Positions 35,131 through 46,366 of a stretch of 64,000 bases of DNA are shown in pieces. The stretch is taken from contig ML769389.1 of NCBI GenBank assembly GCA_009733575.1, positions 434,001 through 498,000 of the forward strand, in the 5' to 3' direction. The stretch is from Gymnopus androsaceus JB14 (lineage: Eukaryota > Basidiomycota > Agaricomycetes > Agaricales > Omphalotaceae). A program made the translations under genes and the position numbers. Each line of letters starts with the position of its first letter. The stretch's first letter is position 1. The notes under the pieces were generated by a model. That model had not been told where the DNA came from. It made no database searches and saw only the letters and a list, made by a program, of their open reading frames with translations.

Positions 35131-36332
35131 GGGCAAGAGAGGCCAAAGCTGTCGTCAACTGAGACCGAGGCTGCGGCTGAGAGTCCGAACTATGGAGTGG
35201 CGACAATCCGAGGTGCTCTCTTAGGGATGGGGTCGTCGTTGGACACTGGTTGGTCCTGGGAGGTGATGGAAGTCCTGGTCAAGTCCGAGTCAATCACTAC
35301 GGCCCAAGAACTCATTAGCGAGCTGGTTGGGGAATATCTACCAGAAGGGACGGGAGTGTATGTATCGACTGATCCCATTGCATCTGTCAGATTTCCTTGC
35401 GTGCTGATTCACCCATTTGACGGCGTGAAGGGCCAAACCCACGCGGTGCTCTCCGGCAACCGGAGAACATCTGCCTTCTTGAGGGACACCAGGGTGTTCC
35501 AAGAGATGATTGACGGGCTGAGGATTGTCACCGTTGCTTCGACAGAACCATCAACATATTTGCAGTACACATCGAGGCAGAACGATAAGCTTCTCTCTCC
35601 CGGACCTTGGGGTGTATCTCCCCTCAAATTGATTCTGCTACAGGCGAACCAACTCGTTTTCCCTCGCAGCTGGTCGATGGGTTATCGAAAATGATTCCTT
35701 TTTTGTCCTAAGTCGGGCCCTGCGTGCGGGAGGAGACGGCCTGTGCCTTCTCGCATCCAAGAAGCCGACGTCAGGTTCAAAGTTTTCCTGGAGGATGTGC
35801 ATCGATTCAACGTATGAGATTGATGGCTGAACCTTTGCAGCCGGGTTTCGAGAGATTGGTCGAGACGAGAAGGAAACGGAATTGCTCAGACATACAGGTG
35901 CCATCTTTATGCCAAACCATCTGGACAATCGCTAATTGCTCAAACATACAGGTGCCATCTTTATCCCAAATTATCTGGGACAAGCACTCGCTCGGAGCGA
36001 AAAGGACTATGTTACTAGGACTAGCCCCTTGCTGATTGACCTTGTGCTCCCTCGCTTTATGCAAAGGACCGAGTGGATTCAACTGTGCCACTTGCAAGGG
36101 TTCGGGGTCAACTCTGACCTTGCGTGGAATAACGCCAAACAAATCGCTGACCTGTTCCCGAAGGTCGAAGCTTGCGTATGGCGGCGACGAGATGGCCTTG
36201 CACCATTTCAGTTCCGACTCCGAGTACACCACGCTGGTCAACAGCGTAGGCAGCAACCCTTTGCTCAACAGTTTGACTTATCTCCCCTCAATGGCGATAT
36301 GGCTCCGCCGCCAAATCGGGGAGGCTAAATGA
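35131..36332 (+). pseudogene. unrecognised C-terminal region of the DegT/APH locus, broken
   Basis: The third frame continues to 35694 with protein-like text: YGVATIRGALLGMGSSLDTG, VSTDPIASVRFPCVLIHPF, THAVLSGNRRTSAFLRDTRV. After a stop, further coding-like segments in other frames read HTGAIFIPNYLGQALARS, LLIDLVLPRFMQRTEWIQL and, at the end, YGGDEMALHHFSSDSEYTTL to TAA/TGA at about 36332. A 54-bp segment is duplicated in tandem at 35881-35988. I do not recognise the family; it could be a transferase or dehydratase-type partner. The same absence of introns and the same style as the upstream modules suggest it was part of one transferred locus. Confidence 0.55.
35881..35988. repeat. 54-bp tandem duplication inside the decayed locus
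   Basis: Copies at 35881-35934 and 35935-35988 share ATTGCTCARACATACAGGTG and CCATCTTTAT, each able to encode HTGAIF-PN. The first copy ends in a stop. A replication-slippage duplication in dead coding sequence is the simplest reading. Confidence 0.65.
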
Positions 36333-38105
36333 TATCGGGCATGATTTGTGGTCGTTTAGTGGATTTCTTGTTTTCACTTGGTGAGATTAATGTCTAGCGC
36401 TTAGATTTCCACCTGGCCTTGTGCTTGTGGCCTTAGGTTCAGCCCCAGAGCTGCATATCGAATCGTAAAACTGTACTTGTAGTAGGAAGGAAAGACACTT
36501 TTTTAGAATAGCGAGAATATGTACAAATCAAATACCGGTAACAATGTAACACTAGGCGATACGGCTACCGAGTTAGCATGAAGTTGAAGTAGTGAAAGAA
36601 GCGAATCACCAATGAACGTCAATAGTGCGGACCAGAGTCAGGTTCCCAAGAAAACTTGAGAATGAACAAACAGCTGGAGAAAACTCACCGAATGGCCGCG
36701 AAACATAACTCATCAAGACAAGTCAGCATAAAAGTAGAAAATGCAGAGCTCAAACGACTCGCGAACTAATCATTTAAACATTTAATGGATCACAGCTGCG
36801 TCAAGGAGAATCAGCCAGAGAACCACGAGATATGAACGTACTCACCAAGTGCGACCTTTCGTAAGCAAGGACAAACTGACCTAGATCTAGTTGTTTCACA
36901 AGACTCCGTGCGAGTAAAGTTCGCCTACATGAGGAAAGGCAAAGAAAATCAGAGAAGAACCCCAGAAGCAAAAGCTGGTGTCGAACATTAGAAATTGCTG
37001 AATGAAGCCTAGCGAGACAATTTAGTAATGAGGTAAACTCGAACTCGAACGATTCACCAATTTGAGCTTCAACCGAGCGGAGAGTCACTTCAGGAAGCGG
37101 AAGGTAACCAGATAAAGGAACAGATGTAAGACGAAACTCACTGATTTGGAGAATGTGCAAACTGCGTCAGTCAGCCTACAAAAGGAGTGAGATGGAGACT
37201 TTGGACCACTGCAGAAACGTGAAACTGGCAGAGCTCGCCTAATGGGCATAGCCAATTGGAGCATCTGACCTCTGACACAGAATTTACAATAACTCACCAA
37301 TCGAAAGGTCGACAGAGCCGAATAAACGCTGAAACACGATCACCACAGCACCAAATGGTTTAAGTCAGTATAGATCAATGGAAGAATAACTTCGACGACT
37401 TACCGATTCAAAGTTTAACAGTCAACCTTGAAACATAAGAATCCACACCGGCGACGAGGCGAAAGATGATTTCTGCAGAGTCGTTGAAGCTGGCCCCGCA
37501 AGACAGGATATCAGTAGTTAACGCGGAGTATGATACAATAACAACTTTGACGACTCACCAATTAAAAAGTGCCAGTATGAAGTGAATATACTTAGAGTAC
37601 TCTAATGATTCACGAATCCGAAATTCAATTATGTCGAGCGCACTAGTGTGGGCCAGCCTACAGAGGGTACAAGTACAATCAGTTGGATACAACTCCGATA
37701 AGCTGCAAGGAGAAGACTTACCAGACGCACAGCGGAGAAAGGAAAGCAAACGACGAAGAGGACACCATCGTGATGGACTCATATTACACGTTACCAGTCA
37801 AAGTAGCTGCCAAAAAAATCATTCACCTACCGAGTTCAAATAGAACAAGTTCCACGGGGTGATGAATATCGCTAACAAGTTGAGCCCCAAAAGCCATGAG
37901 AGAAAGGTCGAGATGCCGAAAAACACGGGCGGCAATTTCTTTCTTCTGCATCATTTGAGTGGAGATTGACCTCTACGACGATCTACCGCACGACGATCAA
38001 ACTGCAAATGCTAAATCCGCGAAGAATGGCACCCGCCACGAAGGACCCTATGATAGCAAAGTTTTATCATCTGTACACTGTGCATTTTCCTCTGTGTAAT
38101 GTTAC
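36333..38105 (-). other. stretch with many splice-donor-like repeats; possible many-exon gene
   Basis: At least nine copies of a motif like ACTCACCAAT (reverse complement ATTGGTGAGT, a strong splice donor) lie 70-170 bp apart between 36605 and 37830. On the minus strand they follow short open segments, for example LAHTSALDIIEFRIRESLEY followed by SKYIHFILALFN at about 37560-37660 and FNDSAEIIFRLVAGVDSYVS at about 37440-37500, each preceded by CTGTAG- or TTTCAG-type acceptors. This could be a gene of many small exons or an array of degenerate repeats. I recognise no protein family and could not fix a start or stop. Confidence 0.3.
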
Positions 38106-38109
38106 AAAT

Positions 38110-38165
38110 TCAAATCGCACTGGAAGGATGATCTTTGACACTTTGAGCCCGGAATTTCCAAGACG
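38110..38165 (-). pseudogene. stray fragment of the aldo-keto reductase N-terminus
   Basis: On the minus strand about 40 bp encode RLGNSGLKVSKIIL, the first beta strand of aldo-keto reductases. It is nearly identical in DNA to 44648-44695 of the plus-strand reductase pseudogene. Flanking sequence has no further reductase homology, so it is a small copied fragment. Confidence 0.65.
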
Positions 38166-38578
38166 TGCTGAAGAGGACACCGAAGAGGACACCTTCAGGC
38201 TAGTTGTCTGAATGAAGCTAAGTAGCAAATTTTGAATGTAGTCTGTAATGAATAGGATAAGCTCACGCCTGTTGGGATTGAGGAAGAAGGAAAAGCGGAA
38301 CATATGAAAGAGACGAATTATACAGATGAGCACGAATTTTGGTCGCTCTGCTGGACGTATTTGTGCACTGTCACTGCGGCCGTCCTCGAAGCAATTCACG
38401 ATAAATTGAATATGGCAATGTGCTCCACAGGAATATTTCAAGGTAGAGAACATGGCGGTAGACAGAGCTCGTACTGATTTTTGACAACTATAGCACGACA
38501 GTTCTACATTATTCATTCATTAACAATACGATCGAATTAGAAAAAGGGTAGGTGCACCATAATATTATCGTAACCATA

Positions 38579-39010
38579 TTACTCCGAATCTGAGTCGACG
38601 GGTCCCGCTAGTCGTGCATTCTCTCTCATTTGCTCAAGGACAGGAGCAGGAGGGGCCGCTGGCCGGGATGTCTCCTCCCGCAGATCAGGGATCGTGACCC
38701 ATTCCCCGAGTCGTAGTCCATCCTCAGCCAATTTCTTCTTCAATTTTCGACCCTCATCTCTCATATCCAACTTCTGGTGATCCTTCCATGTCTCGATGCT
38801 GGTATGGTAAAGTCGGGATACGAGCAAGTAGACAGCTGTTCCAAAGTTCTTAGGCAAAGCCTGTAGATAAGTATGTGGCTGGTGAGTTTTCTGAAAGTCA
38901 ACGACGGTCAGTTGTTCGCCGAGCCTGGATCCAAGTAGTTTGAGAAACAGGTTGGCAAATGAAAGCGGGACCGTTCTCTTCGTCCTTGAATATCTCTGAG
39001 TGTTTATGCA
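38579..39010 (-). CDS. unrecognised basidiomycete-type protein, 3' part
   Basis: A continuous minus-strand frame from about 39000 reads PLSFANLFLKLLGSRLGEQL, FQKTHQPHTYLQALPKNF, YLLVSRLYHTSIETWKDHQK and WVTIPDLREETSRPAAPPAP, ending DSDSE at 38579. It is a convincing soluble, helical, charged C-terminus with a Pro/Glu tail. Upstream the frame appears to change near 38975, where a second frame reads YEIAREWMHKHSEIFKDEE, so either an exon boundary or an indel separates the parts. I know no named family or function. The 5' end is not defined. Confidence 0.45.
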   Translation of the reverse strand, partial: CINTQRYSRTKRTVPLSFANLFLKLLGSRLGEQLTVVDFQKTHQPHTYLQALPKNFGTAVYLLVSRLYHTSIETWKDHQKLDMRDEGRKLKKKLAEDGLRLGEWVTIPDLREETSRPAAPPAPVLEQMRENARLAGPVDSDSE

Positions 39011-39768
39011 TCCACTCGCGGGCTATTTCGTAGGTGTTATCCAGCTTTCAGCATGGTGCTTTGCAAGAAGAATTGCCGAAGTATTAATATCGGCAATTTG
39101 GGCGCTTGCTTCTTCAATCTTGAACTCAACTTGAACTACTATCTAGTTCTTCAACGTGACTCTTCTATCGAAAATTGGGACTGGGAGTGAGAAGGGATAC
39201 TTTACGTAGATCTCGGCTCATACGGAGAGCAGACAGCAAAGGTTCGTCACTATATCCTTTACTACTTGATGACAGCAACGAACTATGGGCGTTATTTAGA
39301 TGAAGGAATAATATCTTCTCATACAAGAATTGGGCTTCAGTATTAGTCCAATGAATACAAAGTACAGGTTTAGATCAACATAAAGCCAGGACTTTTTTAC
39401 TTGAATGGAATCCTACATTTTCTCGCCTTTAACGTAGCAACCGGGACGCGGAGGTTCAACGTTCAACATAGATGATTGAACCTTCACAGGGAAACTTTAG
39501 TAGCCATTTGAACGTGAAGAACTGAAGGCTCAATCGCTGCCGACAATCACGGTTAGTTAGTGTTTTATCGCTAAGTAGGATCTTCTGATTGATGAAAATC
39601 CATAGATATGACTTGGAAACCAACTAACCGCCCAGCTAACCACACAGCGCGTTCTCCGAGTGACAGTTCTTCAGCGCTGGCGCGAGAAAAAGACTGAAAG
39701 GAAACGTACCTGAAACCAGAGAGAGATATATGAACCATCGTCGTCGTGTCTTCTTGTAAACTTTCGTC
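39011..39768. other. interval upstream of the EF-hand/ZZ gene
   Basis: Mostly non-coding; part may belong to the 5' exons of the neighbouring minus-strand gene. The last 100 bp hold the promoter and leader of the plus-strand EF-hand/ZZ gene. Confidence 0.35.
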
Positions 39769-42700
39769 ATGTCGCGATTCAACAAACCTCTGCCGACAAT
39801 TATACCTGGTCCCCAGTCCCCAGTGTTACCAGTTGACGATTTTCAAAAGACCATAGAGAAAGCTTGGTCCCAGAACGCTACATTTCAGAAGGATGATCTT
39901 AGCAAATCGCAGCAAAAGGTCGATAAAATCAGTGCGTCTTAATACCATTCCTTTGACTTGTGCTGACACTTCTGAATACAGTCGACAAAGTGTCGAATGC
40001 AGTCTCAAAGACTCAATCAGCGTACGGATCCGTGAACGCGTTCTATAGTGCCAACCAGTCTGTTTTTGCAGCTGCGGCGTCGAGCCTGGCGAATCTCAAC
40101 GGAGACTCGACGGCTATTGAAGCGACCATGTCAGCGTTTACACAGTATTGTCCGATTGTGCTCAAGGGGCTCGATTCCCTGGGTCAACTCCATCCATTTA
40201 TTGGCGGTGCGCGCGTTCGTTCCTCCGTAAATATGTCATCTCAACCTACATATCTTTTATGATCTAGTCGCGACTAAGGCTTTCTCGTTGGTGATTACCA
40301 TGGACCTTACCCGGAGACAGAACAACAAGAAGGTTATTGCGCTCAAGATGCAGATGCAGGATACGATGATGATTCTTTTCGAGTGCGTTTTTGTGACTCT
40401 TTATGGCCTTTTGCTCATCTCATAACCGTTATAGCTTGCGTCACATGAAGGATCCCGACCATACAGATGCTCAAGGAAACACCATGGAGAACCGAATGTC
40501 TGCACTCTTGAAGAAGATAGCGCAGGATATCACAGAAGCAGGGTCTGCTTGTGATCATTATATCAAGAAAAGCTTCGTTGGTAAGCACTCTCGGAGTTCA
40601 CTAGACCTTTTTCTTTCAAACTCTCAATTCTTTTTTCGATTTCAGCCAAAACATTGAAATCAATGAAATACGAAGCCCGTCTCGCAAGTTTCGGCGATGA
40701 GTTCGTCAACCATCGTAAAAACCTCAAACTCGCATTGAGCATCCACACCGCTCTTGGCGTTGATACCGCCAACACCAAACTAGACACCCTTGCGTCACAA
40801 ACCGAATCTCTGCAAACCACCATGGCGGAGATTCTTCGCAAGCTCGATACCCCTCGAGAAAAAGCTACTAAAGAGTTCATCAAGGAGCAAGGTGGTGCCA
40901 AAGCTTGTTTGCAAGACGAACAGTTGGTGAAGAAACTTATCGATCTCAGTGGGGAGAGTGTTTCCGATATCACTTCGCGCAAGACGGGAGACGAAGGAAA
41001 AGATTTTGAGGCTGCGAGGAAACAGTTGATGAGAGATTATGCCGAGGATTTGGACAAGGCCTTCGAGAGGAATTTGACCATGTTTGAGAGGAAAATGGAG
41101 ATGCAGAATAAGCAGATGGAGGCATTTTTTGAGGATTCGTTACATAATGAGGGGCAATTGATTATTGCGGCCTTGAAAGCGGGTTCTTATGATAGGATTG
41201 TGGACGATGATATGCAGGCGCTGTGGAAAGAGAATGTATGTTGGTTTCATTCATTCATTACTCTCTTTAACAGTGATTTATCTAGGAATGGAAAGGAAGT
41301 GTCAAGGCCCGGCATTTCGTTCTTGCCCTGCAAGATTTCTATGCGGACAAAGTGGTCGAGCGAGGCCAAGGGCTCTGAACCTCCTCCCACTGTTTCATTC
41401 GTTAGCGGTATCGATGCGCTCCTCAAAGATGATCGATGGGTCCTAAAATATCTCGACGTATCCCGCGTACAACCTATTCTTGAAGCTATCGATGATGACG
41501 GGACGGGGTTTATCAGTATTAAGGAAGTCAATGATTTCGCAACGTCCAAGCCTGAGGGATGGAGGTAATTTTTGCCACTAGTTACTACGTCTCCGAACAG
41601 TGTCTGATGTTTTGTTTTTCTCATTTTTTACAGTCTGCCGATGTGGATTGCTTACTGGGCTGCAGGTAAGGCCTCCTACGTATATTTTCTTCCTTTTCAT
41701 TCTGTTGCTAAACGCGTATCTACTCTATTATAGGCTGGCACGCAGATATCGTCCGCTACAAACGCAAAGTTTACGCTGTTATTCGTGAATTCTACCAAGT
41801 ACTTCACTACGATCCCGGGGCTCCCTTACCAAAGGAAAAACGAAATCTTCCTATGAATCGTTACAACATGGACTTATATCTGTGCGACGAGGTGTTTAGT
41901 AGGATTGACCTTCTTTTGAGGTCATTACAGCCACTGGCTTCGGATTCGGTGAATGATGTTAAGTTGCAGCAAATCATTGATGAATACTCGGCCTCGGAGG
42001 AGAAGAGACTCAAGGAAAACCTGGAGAGTGTGGCGTATGATATAGATACACCTGCGACGGTGGCTTTGGTTACTGGCCCGGGACGAATTGAGCGGGTGAG
42101 TCAGTTGGCGACGATGTTTCTGAAGAAGTGTCTGACTCTCCTTCCTCTCCCTCTAGTTCGCACTTCCGCTTATTTATCTCCTTTTGAAAAGACATCTACA
42201 GGTCTTCTATGTCGCTCAAACTCACGTCCTTCACGAACAAGAGTTTACCGACTTGTCTGCGTCACTTCATAATGTATTTGTCCCGTTAGATGAACGCATT
42301 GAGGGTTTGACAGGTATGTGAAGACGATATTTTATCACAATTTAGAGAGCCAACATATTCTCCTCAGCTATCTTCAAACAAACTGCACCTGACGTATCAA
42401 AGCGTCTTAGCAATTTCGCTTTCGGTTTGGTTAGTCTTCCCGAGACCCTGCTTTCACACAGGCTGAAGCTAATGAAAATTTTACTATACTATAGCTTCAG
42501 CTATCTTACGTTGACCGTAGGCCGAACGCCAGCAAGAGCTCTCTTCGTCCATGGAACGAAGAGGGTAAAGGTGCCGTAGTTGTGTCGGAAGCCGAGTCGC
42601 CCGAAGCAATAGCTCAAATCCCAATGAAAATTCTCAAGTATGGACTCCAAGATACACTGGAGACGCAGATATACGAGCACTCTATAGCAACCTTTAATCC

Positions 42701-44289
42701 ACACGATAAAACTCCCCGGCAGGGTATCTCGGGTTACTGGGCAGGCCATCTTTGGAGTCGGGAGAATTCAAAGGACCTTTACGCTTACGAGGGCCTCATT
42801 CAGATCTCCATCACCGAAGTCGGCGAAGATGGGGTCGTGAAAGGTGCTGCGGAAGGTTTTCATGGATTGATGACTGTCTCTGGAAAAATCACGGAAGATA
42901 ACGAGGTATCGTTGACGTTTGAGTTCGAGGATGGAGATCAATTTTTCTGTGAAGGAAAATATGATCCGGACTCGGATGTACTCGCAGGAGATTTCACTTT
43001 CCAAGAATATGAAGATGATGATGAAAAGAGCGACGATGGGCCACCAGACGTTCAGGATGACGATGACGACGATGGAGACACAGAAGCCAGTGAAGTTGAC
43101 TCTGTTCAAGAGAAAAATACATTCTTCTTCAACCGAACCCCAGCATTTGCCTGGCGATTTCATCCCCTTTATGGTCAGGCCAGCAGAAATGCGCGGGAGA
43201 GATGGGCATTTGCCATTAATGCGGTTTTGGACGGAGTAAAACGAAAGCATTGGTCTTGGAACTATCTTAGAGCTCGTAACGCGGAAAGGAGACGGTTTTT
43301 GGAGCTCAAACTCCGTGAGGAGATGGAATGGAGTTACACCCCGTCACAACCTCTGAACGACGACGAGAAAAAGGAACTACAGCTATTAATCGCAAAGCTG
43401 CATCCAACGGATGCTCGGTTCTATTTCTCACTTGTGGGTCCAATGATCGAGACATCCCATGTCACTCATCTGTACGTCTATATGTTGCTGAATCTGTTTT
43501 TGATGATTAATCATCCCTCCACAGAGACTATGAATGCGACGTCTGTGAAGCAACAATACTCGATAGCAGACACATTTGCCTCATATGCGTTGCCGACGAT
43601 TTTAACGATAATTTCGATATATGTTCAAGCGCGGCATGCGTAAACGCTTCTGGCGCAAGAGATTCATTTTCCCATATTCCATCACATGCTTCGCTCAAGG
43701 TAAATAGGATGATTGTGGATGGTGAGCTGGCTTGGGCGATACCCAAAGCTCGAAAGATCGCGGCGCGGATCAAGGATCTCTTCCGCACAAAACACTCGCT
43801 CGTCAACGGGGTTGCTCCAGAGGGCACGAAAGGGCAAGACAAGGACAAGTCGAAGGACAAGTCGAAAAGGGCGGAGGCCCTTTGCTGCTGTTGTGCAAAA
43901 GAAGTTGACACACCGTGTTGGGTGTGCTTGTATTGCCGTAAGCCTCTCATTTACACTTTTGTCTCCTCATTTAAATCTTCCTTCTTATAGCTCGAAACAC
44001 GTACCTCTGTGACGATTGTGAAGCCGCGAGGACCCCTGTGCTTCAAGATGCCAATAGCCCCAACAAATGGCACGACCACAAGCATTTTTTAATTCGTATT
44101 TATGATGATCTTGGAGCTGCGGAACTTCCAACCGTAGAGACGAGATTGCTCACACTGGAGAACAAACTTGCGGGAGTGGAAACTAGACTTCAATCGTTCG
44201 AAAATCGCTTCTCCAACGTGGAGGATATGCTTCAGCGAGTTCTTGCGGCGTTGGTGCCCGCTTCTCCGGATGAACTTCCTAACGATTAG
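39769..44289 (+). CDS. large EF-hand and ZZ-type zinc-finger protein
   Basis: Start MSRFNKPLPTIIPGPQSP at 39769. The first 250 residues form an alanine-rich helical bundle (NAVSKTQSAYGSVNAFYSAN, AFSLVITMDLTRRQNNKK) reminiscent of HeLo/MLKL-like N-termini. A long coiled coil follows (YAEDLDKAFERNLTMFERKM), then an EF-hand loop in ILEAIDDDGTGFISIKEVND, WSLPMWIAYWAAGWHADIV, a beta-rich middle (GYWAGHLWSRENSKDLYAYE), an acidic run and two Cys clusters: YECDVCEATILDSRHICLIC and CCCCAKEVDTPCWVCLYC with CDDCEA (ZZ-like zinc sites). A C-terminal coiled coil ends at TAG 44287-44289. One frame change, without an obvious intron, appears at about 41340-41390 between ADKVVERGQG and PPPTVSFVSG. This architecture recurs in Agaricomycetes; its role, perhaps signalling or incompatibility-like, is unknown. 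Confidence 0.7.
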
Positions 44290-44560
44290 TACGTCCTTAG
44301 TTGTAATACTTAGAAGCACATTGAATAGTACATGATTTGAATGTTGTTTTTTCGAAAAGATCTAAGTGCATGTTGTCACTCATCCGCGGAAGCGGCGCGG
44401 AGCTTTTCTCAAGCCGCGATGGTCTGGTCTACCGTCAGGCCAAGCAATTCCAGCTACACTTTATAGTGCCGGGAATACGCGTCATCAGCCATCGAGAAGC
44501 TACAAAGGCCACTTCAAGACAACTCTAAGACCTATTTCAATTTACAATCCTAGCATCATC

Positions 44561-46366
44561 ATGTCGAGTCTTGCTTCCACAAAGAAAATGACTTGCGGTA
44601 TATTTTCTGGCACACCATCTTGCTCTTGGTCTCTCTAACCAGAACGTGTCCTCTCGGAAACTCCGGGCTCAAAGTGTCCAAGGTCATCCTTGGATGCATG
44701 ACCTATGGAAGCCCAACCTGGGCTCCTTGGCTTCTGAGTGAAGAAGAAGGAATTAGACATATTAAGGCCGCGTACGTTTGGTCATTTGCTTTCAGCTCTC
44801 TTATAGATAGCATGTTTCGCTAGATACGAGGCTGGAATCAACACGTTTGACACAGCGAATGTAAGATTTCCAAGTCTGGTTTTTAAAAAATCTTGACTGT
44901 GTTTCCTACTTAGGTCTATTCAAATGGTTTATCTGAAGTGATATTGGGAAAAGCAATTAAAGAGTTGAACTTGCCTCGTGAAGAGATCGTAGTAATGACC
45001 AAGGTCAGCTATAGGAAGTGTAGCTCCGTTAAAAGAGCTTGCTGATCGTCTACAGTTTGCAGGCGTTGTTGATCGCACGCCTGAATACAAGGGTGCAGTT
45101 TATAGTAACTTCGCTGCAGCCGACCAAGATGGGTACGTCAATCAATGGGGTGGAAGCCGCAAGGTTTGTCGCATTATTCCAGTGTCTTCTACATCTCAAC
45201 CCCAATTTCTACTCAAAGCACATTTTTCGCAACAGTTAAAGCCAGCCTTGAGCGCCTGCAGCTCGAATATATCGATGTGCTCCAGTGTAGGCTTACTGTA
45301 CCTCCCTATGATTTTTTCTCTAATTACATTGAACAAAGATCATCGTGTGGATCCTTTCACACCGTCCGAGGAAAAGTCCGTCTCCACCGTCTCTAGCTTC
45401 TTGTTTACTCCTACTGATTGCGCCTTGCGATTCAGATGCCAGCTCTTCACGACGTTGTAAAAGCTGGATACGTTCTTTACATTGGCATGTCTTCCTGTCG
45501 TGCTTGGCAATGTATGTTGCTCTTTTCTACCTCGTCTCCGACGGTATTTCACTGATAGCTTTTACCATAGTCCATATAATGCAAAGTGAGTTTCTCTCTA
45601 ATTTGGTGCTTTTGTCGGTGCCAACAAGTCCTGCCTGAAGACTACGCAATCACGAACAAGCTTACTCCGTTCATCTCAATGCAAAACCATTACAATTTAG
45701 TGTACAGGTTAGCTCATCTCTTCGTTTGTTTCTTTGATCAATGCCAAAAATCCTTATAGAGAAGAAGAGCGTGAAATGTTCCCTACGCTGAAGATATTTA
45801 CCTAGTTTAGAGCGTTGCACGAAAACTAACTATACCCCACAGCATTTCGGTGTTGATTCCACATTCCATGGTCTCCTCTTGCTAGAGGGATGTTCACTCG
45901 CCCTATAAACGAGCAAACTAGTCGCAGTGGTACCGATGCGTGGGTTATATTCTAGTCGAATAAATCTATTGTTTGACTCAGTTGTTGTAGAATGGTCTAA
46001 GGATATGATCAACGCGAGGGCAGCCACACGATTGTTAAACGGTTAGTGCATCATCGTCTATAATCAAATATTGGAACTTAGGACATTATTAGCCTCGAAG
46101 AGATCGCTAAGAAGAAGGAAGTTACTATGGCTCAAGTCGCGCTCGCTTGGTCACTGAGTAAAGAAGGTACGCTTTCGCTCCCGTTGTAGCCTAACGATCT
46201 TTTGAAAAACTATCTCGAATGCAGGTGTTGCTGCTCCGGTTTTCGGAACTACATCTATCAAGAACCTGATGGACCTCATCGACGCCGTAGACCTGAAGCT
46301 CACGGAAGAGGAGATTAAATATCTGGAAGAGCCATATGAGGCTCAGGCTATCTATGGATTTTACTG
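44561..46366 (+). pseudogene. aldo-keto reductase, multiply frameshifted
   Basis: Exon 1 MSSLASTKKMTC (44561) leads to LGNSGLKVSKVILGCMTYGS, EAGINTFDTANVYSNGLSEV (catalytic Asp and Tyr), LGKAIKELNLPREEIVVMTK (catalytic Lys), VKASLERLQLEYIDVLQ, AGYVLYIGMSSCRAWQF, FISMQNHYNLVYREEEREMF, MAQVALAWSLSKEGVAAPVF and LTEEEIKYLEEPYEAQAIYG with TGA near 46366. Frame changes occur at about 44650 (one C short), 45230 (one extra T), 45860 (two extra bases before CCATGGTCTCC) and 46000 (one G short). These cannot all be splicing. The family is NADPH-dependent, cytosolic, reducing aldehydes such as versiconal or aryl alcohols. As it stands the gene cannot make an intact enzyme. Confidence 0.8.
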
